Assembly: GCF_900107265.1 (NCBI RefSeq)
Contig: NZ_FNPJ01000025.1
Location: 1-38,268, forward strand
Length of the DNA: 38,268 nucleotides
Origin: Nitrosomonas sp. Nm33
GTDB taxonomy: Bacteria > Pseudomonadota > Gammaproteobacteria > Burkholderiales > Nitrosomonadaceae
Direction of reading: 5' to 3'
Shown: one piece after another, positions 26,220 through 35,090 of the stretch
How the letters are laid out: each line of letters starts with the position of its first letter
Position numbering within the stretch: position 1 is the stretch's first letter
The notes under the pieces: generated by a model
Told to the model about the DNA's origin: nothing
Seen by the model: the letters and a program-made list of their open reading frames with translations, nothing else
Database searches by the model: none
Position numbers and translations under genes: made by a program

Positions 26220-27964
26220 ACCATCCTTACGACAATCGAGCTAACTCATTCGTCGACGAGATGGAGGTAACACCTGCATGGCCATTGGAACGCTATTTCG
26301 GTGCGGCCTTTGCCGCCCCCGATGGCATCAAGAAACTGCGTGAACTGATCCTGACGCTTGCGATGCGAGGCAAGTTGGTGCCACAAGACCCGAACGACCC
26401 ACCTGCCAGCGATTTGCTCAAGGCAATCGAAGCCGAAAGACAGCGATTGGTGAAGGAGGGCAAAATCAAGGTTGCTGAACAGTTGTCACCGATCAAATCC
26501 GAGGAAGTGCCTTATGAATTGCCGCAGGGGTGGGAGTGGGTGAGATTGGGAGAGGTAGCTAATTACAATGGCAGAAAAAATATTGGATCAGATGAAATTC
26601 TCCCTAACACATGGTTGTTAGATCTTGAAGATGTAGAAAAAGATACGTCACGTGTGATTTATCGAGCTAAATTTTCAGAAAGACAATCAAAATCAACAAA
26701 GTCTATATTCAAAAAGGGGGATGTACTGTACGGTAAATTGCGGCCTTATTTGAATAAGGTGGTTGTTGCAGACAGTGATGGTATATGTACTACGGAGATC
26801 GTACCGATTATCCCATACGGTGGCATTGATTCCGAGTTTCTGAAATGGTTGCTGAAGCGCCCAATGTTCCTTGCGCATGTTAATTCACTTATGTATGGCG
26901 TAAAGATGCCGAGGCTTGGAACTTATGATGCAGTAATGAGCATTCATCCGCTACCGCCTTTTACTGAACAACGCCGCATCGTCGCTAAAATAGACCAGCT
27001 GATGGCACGTTGTGATGAGCTGGAGAGATTGCGTAACGAGCGTGAGCAGAAGCGGCGTGTTGTTCATATTGCTGCTCTCAAGCGTTTGCTCGATGTGGCG
27101 TCGTCATCCCCGCGCGGAAGCGGCGGTTGGGGGTATGCGGGCGAGGAAGCTTTTTCCGACGCTTGGCAGTTTATCACCCGCCATTTCAGTGAACTCTATT
27201 CAATCAAGGAAAACGTCACGGAATTGCGCAAGGCGATCTTGCAGCTTGCGGTGATGGGCAAGCTGGTGCCGCAGGTCCCGAATGATCCCCCCGCCAGTGA
27301 ATTGCTCAAGGCAATCGAAGCTGAAAAACAGCGGCTGGTGAAGGAAGGCAAGATCAAGGCAACCAAACCACTGCCAGCGATCAAGCCGGAAGAAGTGCCT
27401 TATGAACTGCCAGAAGGGTGGGAGTGGGTTCGTCTAGGTAAGATGATAAAGTTGATTTCAGGCCAGCATTTAATACCGAATGAATACAACGAGAAAGGCG
27501 AAGGTATTCCTTATTACACAGGTCCCGCAGACTTTGGTTCATGTAATCCCATATCAACACGTTGGACTTATATTGAGAGAGCAGTAGCAATTAAAGGTGA
27601 TATTTTATTGACTGTAAAAGGAGCTGGAGTAGGCAAGACAAATGTTTTAGCTGATAGTAAAGCTGCAATAAGCAGGCAGCTAATGGCTTTGCGTACGATA
27701 AAAATAAGCAAAGAATTTCTGCTTGTATTTTTGAAAAGTATTTTTAATGAACTCCAAGCACTTTCGGTCGGAATAGCTATTCCCGGTATAGGGAGGGATG
27801 ATGTTTTGCTTAGGGTATTTCCCCTCCCACCCCTCCCTGAACAACGCCGCATCGTTGCCAAAATCGACCAGCTCATGGCGTTGTGCGATATGCTGGAGCA
27901 GCAGATCGATGCGGCTTCCAACAAGCAGACTGCCTTGCTCAATGCGTTGATGGCGCAGGTGTGA
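26216..27964 (+). CDS. hsdS: Type I restriction-modification specificity subunit S
   Basis: HsdS reads the two halves of the DNA site for HsdM and HsdR. The 582 residues show the circular two-repeat plan. A conserved block (LAMRGKLVPQDPNDPPASDLL ... YELPQGWEWVRLGE, about residues 45-115) is followed by target-recognition domain 1 (about 115-240) and a spacer helix with PPFTEQRRIVAKIDQLMARCDELE. The same order repeats: LAVMGKLVPQVPNDPPASELL, GWEWVRLGK, TRD2 (about 410-535) and PPLPEQRRIVAKIDQLMAL. TRD codons are visibly more AT-rich than the conserved blocks. The linker between halves has a GC-rich stretch (SSPRGSGGWG). The start overlaps the RAYT stop (ATGA). The target sequence cannot be read from the protein. 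Confidence 0.95.
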   Translation: MNHPYDNRANSFVDEMEVTPAWPLERYFGAAFAAPDGIKKLRELILTLAMRGKLVPQDPNDPPASDLLKAIEAERQRLVKEGKIKVAEQLSPIKSEEVPYELPQGWEWVRLGEVANYNGRKNIGSDEILPNTWLLDLEDVEKDTSRVIYRAKFSERQSKSTKSIFKKGDVLYGKLRPYLNKVVVADSDGICTTEIVPIIPYGGIDSEFLKWLLKRPMFLAHVNSLMYGVKMPRLGTYDAVMSIHPLPPFTEQRRIVAKIDQLMARCDELERLRNEREQKRRVVHIAALKRLLDVASSSPRGSGGWGYAGEEAFSDAWQFITRHFSELYSIKENVTELRKAILQLAVMGKLVPQVPNDPPASELLKAIEAEKQRLVKEGKIKATKPLPAIKPEEVPYELPEGWEWVRLGKMIKLISGQHLIPNEYNEKGEGIPYYTGPADFGSCNPISTRWTYIERAVAIKGDILLTVKGAGVGKTNVLADSKAAISRQLMALRTIKISKEFLLVFLKSIFNELQALSVGIAIPGIGRDDVLLRVFPLPPLPEQRRIVAKIDQLMALCDMLEQQIDAASNKQTALLNALMAQV

Positions 27965-27977
27965 AACGCTGGGGTAA

Positions 27978-28625
27978 CTACTCTTTTTCGGTTTCGATCG
28001 TTTCTGTTGTTTCTGAATTGGTAGTCGATTGCTGATTCTGGGGTTCAATCAGCTCAGTGAGTGCTGCCAGCTCATCCAACGGCGGCAGTTGTTCAAGCGA
28101 TTGCAGGTTGAGGTCGTTGAGAAAAGTTTGCGTGGTGGCGTAGAGTGTAGGTCTGCCGGGTACGTTGCGTTGGCCGACTGCTTCGATCCAACCGCGCGTT
28201 TCCAGTGTTTTTAGGATATTAGTAGAAACTACTACGCCGCGGATATCTTCGATATCGCCGCGTGTTACGGGTTGCCGGTAGGCGATGATCGCCAGCGTTT
28301 CCAGCACTGCGCGTGAGTAGCGTGGTGGCTTTTGTGGACTGAGCCGGTCAAGAAAGACCTGCATTTCCAGTTTGCTGCGGAAGCACCAGCCACCGGCAAC
28401 ATTAACCAGCTCGATGCCGCTGTCACGCCATTTTTCTCGTAAATTCTCGAGTGACACCTGCAGCAGTTTGCTGCTTACTTCACCATCGAACAGTTTTTTC
28501 AATTCTGTCAGAGTGAGCGGTTCCTGGGTAGTCAGCAGCGCTGTTTCCAGGATTTTGATGATTTTGTGTTCGCTGAAGGAAGAGAGTATTTCAGAGGGCA
28601 GCGGCGGGTTGAGCTGATTTGACAT
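27978..28625 (-). CDS. scpB: Segregation and condensation protein B
   Basis: ScpB binds ScpA and, with SMC, forms the condensin complex that organises and segregates the chromosome. It carries tandem winged-helix domains, visible as KIIKILETALLTTQEPLTLTE and, later, RYSRAVLETLAIIAYRQPVTR and DIEDIRGV. A Glu/Gln/Thr-rich tail follows. I chose the ATG at 28625 (215 residues, MSNQLNPPLP). The frame is open upstream to 28706, but that part lies inside scpA and looks like an out-of-frame extension. With this start the gene overlaps the scpA 3' end by 35 bases. It converges with hsdS, whose stop is only 13 bases away, and marks the right border of the restriction island. Confidence 0.93.
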   Translation of the reverse strand: MSNQLNPPLPSEILSSFSEHKIIKILETALLTTQEPLTLTELKKLFDGEVSSKLLQVSLENLREKWRDSGIELVNVAGGWCFRSKLEMQVFLDRLSPQKPPRYSRAVLETLAIIAYRQPVTRGDIEDIRGVVVSTNILKTLETRGWIEAVGQRNVPGRPTLYATTQTFLNDLNLQSLEQLPPLDELAALTELIEPQNQQSTTNSETTETIETEKE

Positions 28626-29400
28626 AGATCGTTGCAAAGTTTTCGGATTGGTCAATGGCAACAAGCGACTCCTTGGCAAGCTCCAGCAGAGCGAGAAAAT
28701 TGGCAATGATTTCTATGACTCCGGCCTCCTGACTGAATAATTCATCAAAGCGTACCACCTTGCCTCCTTGCAGCGCGCGCAGGATCTGGCTCATACAGGC
28801 ACGTACTGAGATTTGTTCGTGGCCGATATGATGATGGCGGTTAACTTTGGCACGTTCGATCAGCGTGAGCCAGGCATGCCGTAAATCATCTACATCGACA
28901 TGAGGGAGTTGCCTGGTTGTGACGTGGTCGATCGATACTTGCACCAGCGCAAAATCCCGATTGGCTTGTGGCAATTCATCAAGGCGCATCGCGGCCTTTT
29001 TCATCTGTTCATATTCCAGCAGCCGGCGCACGAGCTCAGCGCGTGGATCGGCTTCCTCTTCTATTTCAGAGACAGGGGGTGGCAGCAGCATGCGTGACTT
29101 GATTTCGATCAGCAATGCGGTCATGAGCAGATATTCCGCTGCCAGCTCGAATTGATCGGCGCGCATCATTTCCACATAAGCCATATACTGCTGCGTAAGC
29201 TCAGCCATCGGGATATCCAGGATATCGAGATTGTGCTTGCGAATGAGATAGAGCAATAAATCGAGCGGGCCTTCAAACGTGTCGAGAAATACTTCCAGCG
29301 CCTCGGGCGGGATATAAAGATCGCGTGGTATCTCTAATATCGGCTGACCACAGATCTTGGCGATGGGCTGGATATCGATCGCATCGTTCAACATGTTCAT
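28591..29400 (-). CDS. scpA: Segregation and condensation protein A
   Basis: ScpA is the kleisin that bridges the two SMC heads. The 269 residues start from the ATG at 29400 (another ATG lies at 29394; a TTG at 29406 is less likely). It has the kleisin N-terminal segment LDTFEGPLDLLLYLIRKHNL and DILDIPMAELTQQYMAYV, followed by LLMTALLIEIKSRMLLPP. An acidic linker leads to a C-terminal winged helix (FDELFSQEAGVIEIIANFLALLELAK). It overlaps scpB and is probably cotranscribed with it. A pair of short inverted-repeat elements lies upstream, between it and trpS. Confidence 0.94.
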   Translation of the reverse strand: MNMLNDAIDIQPIAKICGQPILEIPRDLYIPPEALEVFLDTFEGPLDLLLYLIRKHNLDILDIPMAELTQQYMAYVEMMRADQFELAAEYLLMTALLIEIKSRMLLPPPVSEIEEEADPRAELVRRLLEYEQMKKAAMRLDELPQANRDFALVQVSIDHVTTRQLPHVDVDDLRHAWLTLIERAKVNRHHHIGHEQISVRACMSQILRALQGGKVVRFDELFSQEAGVIEIIANFLALLELAKESLVAIDQSENFATIYVKSAQPAAAL

Positions 29401-29470
29401 GCACAAAGATTAATTATTTTCTCAATTTTGTAAACAATGAAAAAAGAAGATATCAAGGAAGGTCTGAATA

Positions 29471-29573
29471 ATTCCATTTCTAAATCAAATTTAACTTTGT
29501 CGGCTTCACCTTGCCGTATTATTTATACTGTCTGCAGCTCGCCTTCGTGTTATCTTTAATTTGGAAATGGAAT
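29471..29573. repeat. 103-bp inverted-repeat element, copy B (MITE-like)
   Basis: Same length as copy A (19896-19998), with about 11 mismatches by hand count and none within the outer 16 bases of the left end. Its arms are ATTCCATTTCTAAATC and the complementary AATTTGGAAATGGAAT. It lies in the same plus-strand orientation as copy A, between scpA and trpS, and shares its last two bases with the next element. Confidence 0.85.
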
Positions 29574-29693
29574 AAGTGAGCGAGGCGGATATAGTGCAAG
29601 GCGCACGGAGCGCACAGACCAGAAACATATCATGTAGATAGACAAAGGGACGAGCATCGCACAACGAAGCAATGTACCGCCATAGTCACTTAT
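29572..29693. repeat. 122-bp inverted-repeat element abutting copy B
   Basis: The ends are ATAAGTGA-N4-GGCGG (29572-29588) and its complement CCGCC-N4-TCACTTAT (29677-29693), a 17-bp imperfect terminal repeat with 13 matching positions. The interior is GC-richer, with GCGCAC repeated, and shows no coding capacity. It is unrelated to the 103-bp family. It ends 11 bases past the trpS stop. Confidence 0.6.
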
Positions 29694-29704
29694 CCGGGCC
29701 TCCC

Positions 29705-30907
29705 TTAGGAATAATTCATTCCCATTACCTCTCTCACATCGCGCATGGTTTCCTCTGCGAGTTTGCTTGCTTTCTCACAGCCATCTTCCAGGATATGCCT
29801 GACCAGTGCCGGATCTTCCTCATACATCTTGGCTCGCTCGCAGATAGGCGCTTGTTCAGCCAGGATGGCGTCAATCACAGGCTGCTTGCATTCAAGGCAG
29901 CCAATACCCGCGCTTTTGCAGCCCCATTGCACCCAGTTCCTGACCTCATCATTGGAATAAACGGTATGAAATGACCACACCGGGCACTTGGCTGGATCGC
30001 CCGGATCGCTGCGCCGTATCCGCGCCGGATCAGTTGGCATGGTGCGGATTTTCTTCACGATGCTGTCAGCATCTTCGCGTAAGCTGATGGTGTTGTTGTA
30101 GGACTTGGACATTTTCTGACCATCCAGTCCCGGCATTCTCGAGGCTTGCGTGAGGAGTGTCTGAGGCTCCGACAGAATGACTCTGCCGCCTCCTTCCAGG
30201 TAACCGAATAAGCGCTCCCGGTCACCCATACTAAGATTTTGCTGCTCATCCAGCAATGATCTGGCTTCTTCCAGTGCACTTTCATCACCCTGTTCCTGAA
30301 AGCGAGTGCGTAATTCGCTATAGAGCCTGGATTTTTTGGAGCCGAGCTTTTTGATGGCTAGTTCTGCCTTTTCTTCAAAACCAGGTTCTTTACCAAAAAT
30401 ATGATTGAAGCGCCGTGAGATTTCCCGGGTGAACTCGAGATGAGGTGCCTGATCTTCACCGACAGGAACCAGATTGGCACGATAAATGAGAATATCTGCA
30501 CTTTGCAGCAGGGGATACCCCAGAAAACCATAGGTACTCAAATCTTTTTCGGTCAATTTCTCCTGTTGGTCTTTATAGGTGGGGACACGTTCCAGCCAGC
30601 CTAGCGGTGTAATCATCGAAAGCAATAGATAGAGTTCGGCATGGGCGGGTACCTTTGATTGAATGAACAGGGTTGCGTGCGCAGGATCGACACCAGCAGC
30701 CAGCCAGTCGATAATCATGTCCCAGGTATGCTGCTCGATTAGTTCGGGTGAGTCGTAGTGAGTGGTCAACGCATGCCAGTCAGCAACGAAAAATAAACAC
30801 TCGTATTGCTGTTGCAAGGTGATCCAATTTTTCAACACACCATGATAGTGCCCTAAATGCAAATTACCGGTCGGGCGCATTCCCGATAAAACGCGATCAG
30901 CAAACAT
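29705..30907 (-). CDS. trpS: Tryptophanyl-tRNA synthetase
   Basis: TrpS charges tRNA(Trp). The class I signatures are clear: GNLHLGHYHG (HIGH type, residues 14-23) and GQKMSKSYNN (KMSKS). At 400 residues it is about 65 longer than E. coli TrpS. The extra part is a helical insertion (about residues 190-255, rich in Glu/Arg, e.g. SELRTRFQEQGDESALEEAR) between the two signatures. I recall this as characteristic of betaproteobacterial TrpS. It lies upstream of scpA on the same strand, separated from it by the repeat pair, and 102 bases after the M50 gene. Confidence 0.95.
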   Translation of the reverse strand: MFADRVLSGMRPTGNLHLGHYHGVLKNWITLQQQYECLFFVADWHALTTHYDSPELIEQHTWDMIIDWLAAGVDPAHATLFIQSKVPAHAELYLLLSMITPLGWLERVPTYKDQQEKLTEKDLSTYGFLGYPLLQSADILIYRANLVPVGEDQAPHLEFTREISRRFNHIFGKEPGFEEKAELAIKKLGSKKSRLYSELRTRFQEQGDESALEEARSLLDEQQNLSMGDRERLFGYLEGGGRVILSEPQTLLTQASRMPGLDGQKMSKSYNNTISLREDADSIVKKIRTMPTDPARIRRSDPGDPAKCPVWSFHTVYSNDEVRNWVQWGCKSAGIGCLECKQPVIDAILAEQAPICERAKMYEEDPALVRHILEDGCEKASKLAEETMRDVREVMGMNYS

Positions 30908-31009
30908 GCTATAAATCCTAAATTAATACATGGTTAATTGGAGATAAAATAAGAAAGAGCATTTGTTCGTCATTTATTTATGAAAGGTGAGTCATTTTGC
31001 GTTGCGAGA

Positions 31010-31684
31010 TCAGACATACAATCCAAACACCCAAGCAATGAGCTGCTTCATAAGGGTAATAAATGGCAGGATGATTGCACCCAGCACGCCAGTCATCAAC
31101 AATAACAATAAAATCATAAACCCATAAGGCTCGATTTTCGAGAATTGATAGGCAAGTTGGTGGGGCAGTAAACTGACAGCCATACGTCCACCATCCAACG
31201 GTGGTAAGGGCAATAGATTTAATACCATCAGAATGAGGTTAATTTCAATCCCAGCCATACCCATCAGAATCATTGGTTTAGCGTAAATGTTTTCTGGGAA
31301 AATCAGTCCCAGCTTGATGATCAACGCCCAGCAACAAGCCATGAAAAGATTAGCGCCAGGCCCCGCTGCTGCAACCCACAGCATGTCGCGCTTAGGGTGC
31401 CGTAACTGGTTGAAATTAACGGGTACTGGTTTGGCCCAGCCAAACAGAAAACCGGTACCCATAGTCAATTTGCCAATGATGAATAGCGTCAGTGGCACAA
31501 TAATGGTTCCCATTGGATCGATATGCTTGAGCGGATTCAATGTGATGCGTCCCGCCATGTAAGCGGTCAAATCGCCATGTTGCTTAGCAACATAACCATG
31601 TGCCGCTTCATGTAAAGTAATGGCAAAAATGACGGGGAGTGCGTAAATCGCGATCCCAAGAATAATACTATCTAAGCTACCCAT
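31010..31684 (-). CDS. Site-2-type M50 membrane metalloprotease
   Basis: A 224-residue polytopic protein of the S2P/M50B family (FtsRhomb-like, no PDZ domain). The zinc motif HEAAH is at residues 25-29 in the first membrane span, and the third ligand Asp is in NLLPLPPLDGGRM (about residue 165). These enzymes cut substrates within the membrane; the substrate here is unknown. Its start overlaps the end of the YciO-type gene by eight bases, so the two are probably coupled. The order PHP-YciO-M50-trpS-scpA-scpB is one I recall as conserved in betaproteobacteria. Confidence 0.9.
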   Translation of the reverse strand: MGSLDSIILGIAIYALPVIFAITLHEAAHGYVAKQHGDLTAYMAGRITLNPLKHIDPMGTIIVPLTLFIIGKLTMGTGFLFGWAKPVPVNFNQLRHPKRDMLWVAAAGPGANLFMACCWALIIKLGLIFPENIYAKPMILMGMAGIEINLILMVLNLLPLPPLDGGRMAVSLLPHQLAYQFSKIEPYGFMILLLLLMTGVLGAIILPFITLMKQLIAWVFGLYV

Positions 31685-32309
31685 GTGCTATCCCAAATGG
31701 TGCGAGACTGCCCTTACCTGTGCGAACTAATTCAAGCATATCACCTGTTAAGTCAATTACGGTTGTCATCTCTACGCCACAAGGACCAGCATCGATCACC
31801 AAGTCTACCTGATGTTCCAGACGCTGCCGGATTTCCTCGGCATCATTTAGCGGTAGCTCATCCCCAGGCAGAATCAGGGTGGAGCTTAATAACGGTTCAT
31901 CCAATTCTGACAGCAAGGCGTGGGCAACTGGGTGATCCGGTATACGTAAACCGATGGTATAGCGTTTGGGGTGCTGCAAACGGCGGGGCACCTCACGGGT
32001 AGCTTTAAGTATGAACGTGTAACTGCCCGGTGTGCACGCTTTGAGCAGACGGTATTGGATATTGTCTACTTTGGCATATTTCGAAATCTCAGCCAGATCA
32101 CGGCATACCAGCGTGAAATGATGATGCTCATCAACTTGCCGTATGGCCCGTATGCGTTCCATAGCATCTTTGTTACCGATCTGACAACCCAGCGCATAAC
32201 AGGAGTCTGTCGGATAAACGATGACACCGCCATCACGCAGAATCGTAACAGCCTGTCGTAATAATCTTGGTTGGGGGTTTTGTGGATGAATAGAAAAAAA
32301 TTGTGCCAT
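31677..32309 (-). CDS. YciO-type Sua5/YrdC-domain protein
   Basis: A 210-residue YrdC-fold protein, closest in length and motifs to E. coli YciO. Relatives TsaC and Sua5 make threonylcarbamoyl-AMP for tRNA t6A; YciO itself is weaker or divergent in this reaction. Seen: GGVIVYPTDSCYALGCQ at the nucleotide site, HHFTLVCRDLAEISKYA, PGSYTFILKAT and RIPDHPVAHALL. No Sua5 C-terminal domain is present. It lies 75 bases after the PHP gene and overlaps the M50 gene. The true TsaC would be encoded elsewhere. Confidence 0.87.
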   Translation of the reverse strand: MAQFFSIHPQNPQPRLLRQAVTILRDGGVIVYPTDSCYALGCQIGNKDAMERIRAIRQVDEHHHFTLVCRDLAEISKYAKVDNIQYRLLKACTPGSYTFILKATREVPRRLQHPKRYTIGLRIPDHPVAHALLSELDEPLLSSTLILPGDELPLNDAEEIRQRLEHQVDLVIDAGPCGVEMTTVIDLTGDMLELVRTGKGSLAPFGIAHG

Positions 32310-32384
32310 AATTTATTGAGATCCAGTTCTTTTGATATTTGATTGTAATGTAGCGCAAACTTATTTCAGTTGTTCACTGATGAT

Positions 32385-33227
32385 TTATTTTTGCTCAATA
32401 TTCCAATTGTGCCAAATGGGAATACATCCAGCTGGTAATGGTGGTAATTGACCGAGATCAAAATAGCTTTCACCAGGTCCATGATAATCAGAGCCACATG
32501 AAGCCAGTAAATTCATTCGCTGGGCATGATGTGCAAACAGTTTTATCTGGTCGGATGTGTGGCTGGGTGAGATAATTTCTAAACCCACACCGCCAAGGTC
32601 ACGAAATTCGTGCAACAGTGCTTCCAGAACGTTCTTACCTAATTGGTAGCGCGCTGGATGGGCGATAACTGCCTGACCACCACTGCCGCGTATCCAGCTG
32701 ACTGCATCATTTAAGGTTGCCCACTGATGTGGGGTATAACCTGGTTTACCCTTTACAAGATATTTCTTGAACACCGACCGAACATCTTTAGCATATCCTT
32801 TTTCAACAAGAAAGCGCGCAAAATGGGTACGACCAATTAATTGTCCTTCAGTATAAGTATAGGCACCTTCGAGGCTGTCATGAATGCCACAACGCTCCAG
32901 TTGAATGGCAATGTTACGCGCACGCTCCTCTCGTCCTGCTCGAATCGATGCCAGACCTTGCTCCAATGGAGGATATTCGGGATTGATTCTGAGGCCAACG
33001 ATATGTAAGGTTCTGCCTTGCCACGTGACAGAGATTTCCGCGCCGTTAATAAGTGTGATATTTTTTTCACGTGCTGCAATACGAGCTTCAGCCAATCCTG
33101 TAACGTCATCATGATCAGTTAACGCAAGTACGTTGACACCCCGCAAAGCTGCATGCTCTATCAGGCGAGCAGGCGTCAAAAGACCATCTGAAACGGTGGA
33201 GTGACAATGCAAATCAATGTTGAGCAT
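32385..33227 (-). CDS. rnm: PHP-domain phosphoesterase, RNase AM (YciV) type
   Basis: A 280-residue PHP-fold protein. In E. coli the YciV/Rnm (RNase AM) relative trims the 5' end of 5S and other rRNAs and hydrolyses 3',5'-phosphates. The metal-binding His and Asp of the fold are visible: IDLHCHSTVSDG, LALTDHDDV, the Glu of INGAEIS, GRTHFARFL, VIAHPARY, and the C-terminal SCGSDYHGPGE. It is placed before a yciO homologue, as yciV is in E. coli, which supports the assignment. It is divergent from nnrS with 155 bases between. Confidence 0.88.
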   Translation of the reverse strand: MLNIDLHCHSTVSDGLLTPARLIEHAALRGVNVLALTDHDDVTGLAEARIAAREKNITLINGAEISVTWQGRTLHIVGLRINPEYPPLEQGLASIRAGREERARNIAIQLERCGIHDSLEGAYTYTEGQLIGRTHFARFLVEKGYAKDVRSVFKKYLVKGKPGYTPHQWATLNDAVSWIRGSGGQAVIAHPARYQLGKNVLEALLHEFRDLGGVGLEIISPSHTSDQIKLFAHHAQRMNLLASCGSDYHGPGESYFDLGQLPPLPAGCIPIWHNWNIEQK

Positions 33228-33382
33228 TAAATAGTGTACTTACAGGGCTTTTATACAAATAATAAGCACATCATAACAAATATGTAGCATGATAAAAACG
33301 ATAAGAGAGAAAGGCTGATATAACTTAAAGATTATTCATCTCTAAGAAAAACAGAGGTTAAATTAAATTATAAGGAAAATGT

Positions 33383-34621
33383 ATGAATAAACAAGCAACT
33401 ATCTGGCATCACTTGTCTGCTGCACCCCATCGCAGCTTATTCCTGGTGGGTGCATTGCAGGGTGTGCTTACCCTTTTATGGTGGACGCTTGATCTGATGG
33501 GACGCTATGGCGTAATTGGCAATGCACCAGTATTGAGTCTGGCGCCAATCTGGGCGCATGCTTTTTTAATGGTGTATGGCTTTTTCCCTTTCTTTATTTT
33601 TGGCTTTTTGTTTACTACCTTTCCAAATTGGATGAATGGTGAAAAGATCAAACCGCGCCATTATCTTGCAACATGTATGTTTATGGCTGGGGGCGTGGCT
33701 CTGTTCTATGCTGGCTTGTACCTCGGTAAGCCTATACTGGTAGCCGGGATCGCAGTGATGCTGACAGGATGGGGGATTGCGATCATGGCGCTGTTACGAG
33801 TTTTGTTGCAGACACAAGCGCAAGATAAGCGCCATGCGCAAGTGGCCAGTGTCGCATTTATCTTTGGCTGGCTGGGTGTGGCTGCTTATCTTGTGTGGCT
33901 TTTGACTGATCTTTCGTTATTTCTGGATTTTTCACGTCAGGCAGGTATCTGGTTTTTCCTGCTGCCGATCCTGTTAACTGTTTCGCACCGTATGATTCCC
34001 TTTTTCTCTAGTCGGGTGTTGGAAAATTACGTAATTGTCAGACCTTATGCATTGCTCTGGTTGATGCTTGCCTGCTCAGCTGGCCATGGCCTATTGCAAC
34101 TCATGGGGATGCCGCAGTATGTATGGTGGGTGGATCTGCCATTGGCTGGGTGTGCGCTCTACCTGTCATGGGCCTGGGGATTGTTGCGCAGTTTTAGTGT
34201 GAGTCTGCTGGCGGTGTTGCATATCTCTTTTGCTTGGCTGACTATAGCGATGTTGCTATTTGCAGCGCAGAGCCTCATGATGTGGCTGAACGTGGGGGAG
34301 CGCATCTGGTTTGGGCTTGCGCCCCTTCATGCACTAGTGATTGGTTATTTTGCCAGCATGGTGCTAGGTATGGCTTCGCGCGTGACGATAGGGCACTCGG
34401 GTCGCCCGTTGGTGCTGGATCATTTTACCTGGCTACTCTTTCTCGGCTTTCAGGCTACCGCATTGCTCAGAGTGCTGCCAGACATCATACCAGCCGTTTC
34501 CGCTCTTGCACCGATGCTTTATCTACTTGCCGCAGCAGTATGGCTCATTTGTTTCACACTATGGGCAGCGCGCTTTGCTCCTACCTACTGGCGGCCAAGG
34601 GTGGATGATAAACCGAGTTAA
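33383..34621 (+). CDS. nnrS: NnrS family heme/copper membrane protein
   Basis: A 412-residue protein with about twelve membrane spans. In other proteobacteria NnrS is linked to tolerance of nitric oxide and to denitrification gene clusters, and binds heme and copper. Seen: APHRSLFLVGALQG at the start, WAHAFLMVYGFFPFFIFGFL with conserved His in the second span region, TVSHRMIPFF, and the C-terminal PLHALVIGYFASMVLGMASRVTIGHSGR. The ATG has an AAGGAAAA leader. I saw no clear NsrR or FNR site in the 155-bp divergent region. A GNAT gene follows 18 bases after its stop, so they are probably one operon. A role in handling NO would fit an ammonia oxidiser. Confidence 0.92.
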   Translation: MNKQATIWHHLSAAPHRSLFLVGALQGVLTLLWWTLDLMGRYGVIGNAPVLSLAPIWAHAFLMVYGFFPFFIFGFLFTTFPNWMNGEKIKPRHYLATCMFMAGGVALFYAGLYLGKPILVAGIAVMLTGWGIAIMALLRVLLQTQAQDKRHAQVASVAFIFGWLGVAAYLVWLLTDLSLFLDFSRQAGIWFFLLPILLTVSHRMIPFFSSRVLENYVIVRPYALLWLMLACSAGHGLLQLMGMPQYVWWVDLPLAGCALYLSWAWGLLRSFSVSLLAVLHISFAWLTIAMLLFAAQSLMMWLNVGERIWFGLAPLHALVIGYFASMVLGMASRVTIGHSGRPLVLDHFTWLLFLGFQATALLRVLPDIIPAVSALAPMLYLLAAAVWLICFTLWAARFAPTYWRPRVDDKPS

Positions 34622-34639
34622 TTAAAGAGAGAATGACTA

Positions 34640-35089
34640 ATGAAATGGCAGCAAGATGAATTCATAGTAACGGATAATCGAGAAGATCTGGATATAGAAA
34701 TGATCCATGATTTTTTGTGCAAAGCGTCTTACTGGGCAAAGCATATCCCTAGAGCAACCGTAGAAAAGTCAGTAAATCATTCGCTCTGTTTTGGGTTGTA
34801 TCACAATGCAAAGCAGATCGGTTTTGCTCGCACTATTACGGATTGCGCTACGTTTGCCTATTTAGCTGACGTGTTTGTTGTGCCAGATTATAGAGGACGT
34901 GGCCTCGGCAAGTGGCTGATTTCTTGCATCCTTTTGCATCCGGAGTTGCAGGGGCTGCGCCGTTGGATGCTAGCAACCCTGGATGCGCACGGTCTGTATG
35001 AACAAAATGGTTTCGTGATGGTGCAAAATCCAGAATGGTTCTTGGAAATCCATAACCCTCACATATATACGCAGAGTAGTACATCTTAA
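34640..35089 (+). CDS. GNAT family N-acetyltransferase
   Basis: A 149-residue single-domain acetyltransferase. The acetyl-CoA loop is RGRGLGKWLI (about residues 87-96), preceded by the typical beta-strand AYLADVFVVPDYRG. The ATLDAHGLYEQNGF segment near residue 115 is the usual C-terminal motif with its catalytic-type Tyr. Substrate is unknown. It follows nnrS by 18 bases. A decayed PsiE-family remnant starts immediately after its stop, which suggests a deletion junction here. Confidence 0.9.
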   Translation: MKWQQDEFIVTDNREDLDIEMIHDFLCKASYWAKHIPRATVEKSVNHSLCFGLYHNAKQIGFARTITDCATFAYLADVFVVPDYRGRGLGKWLISCILLHPELQGLRRWMLATLDAHGLYEQNGFVMVQNPEWFLEIHNPHIYTQSSTS

Positions 35090-35090
35090 T

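Larger units (their letters stand above)
29401..29704. other. Repeat-filled gap between trpS and scpA
   Basis: Almost the whole gap after 29470 is two abutting inverted-repeat elements (29471-29573 and 29572-29693). The 70 bases before scpA are AT-rich and may hold a promoter. No gene is visible. Confidence 0.6.

Noticed and set aside
33228..33382. NsrR-like site in front of nnrS (AGAT-TATTC-ATCT)
   Set aside because: Only short half-sites match; not close enough to the known NsrR pattern to claim.
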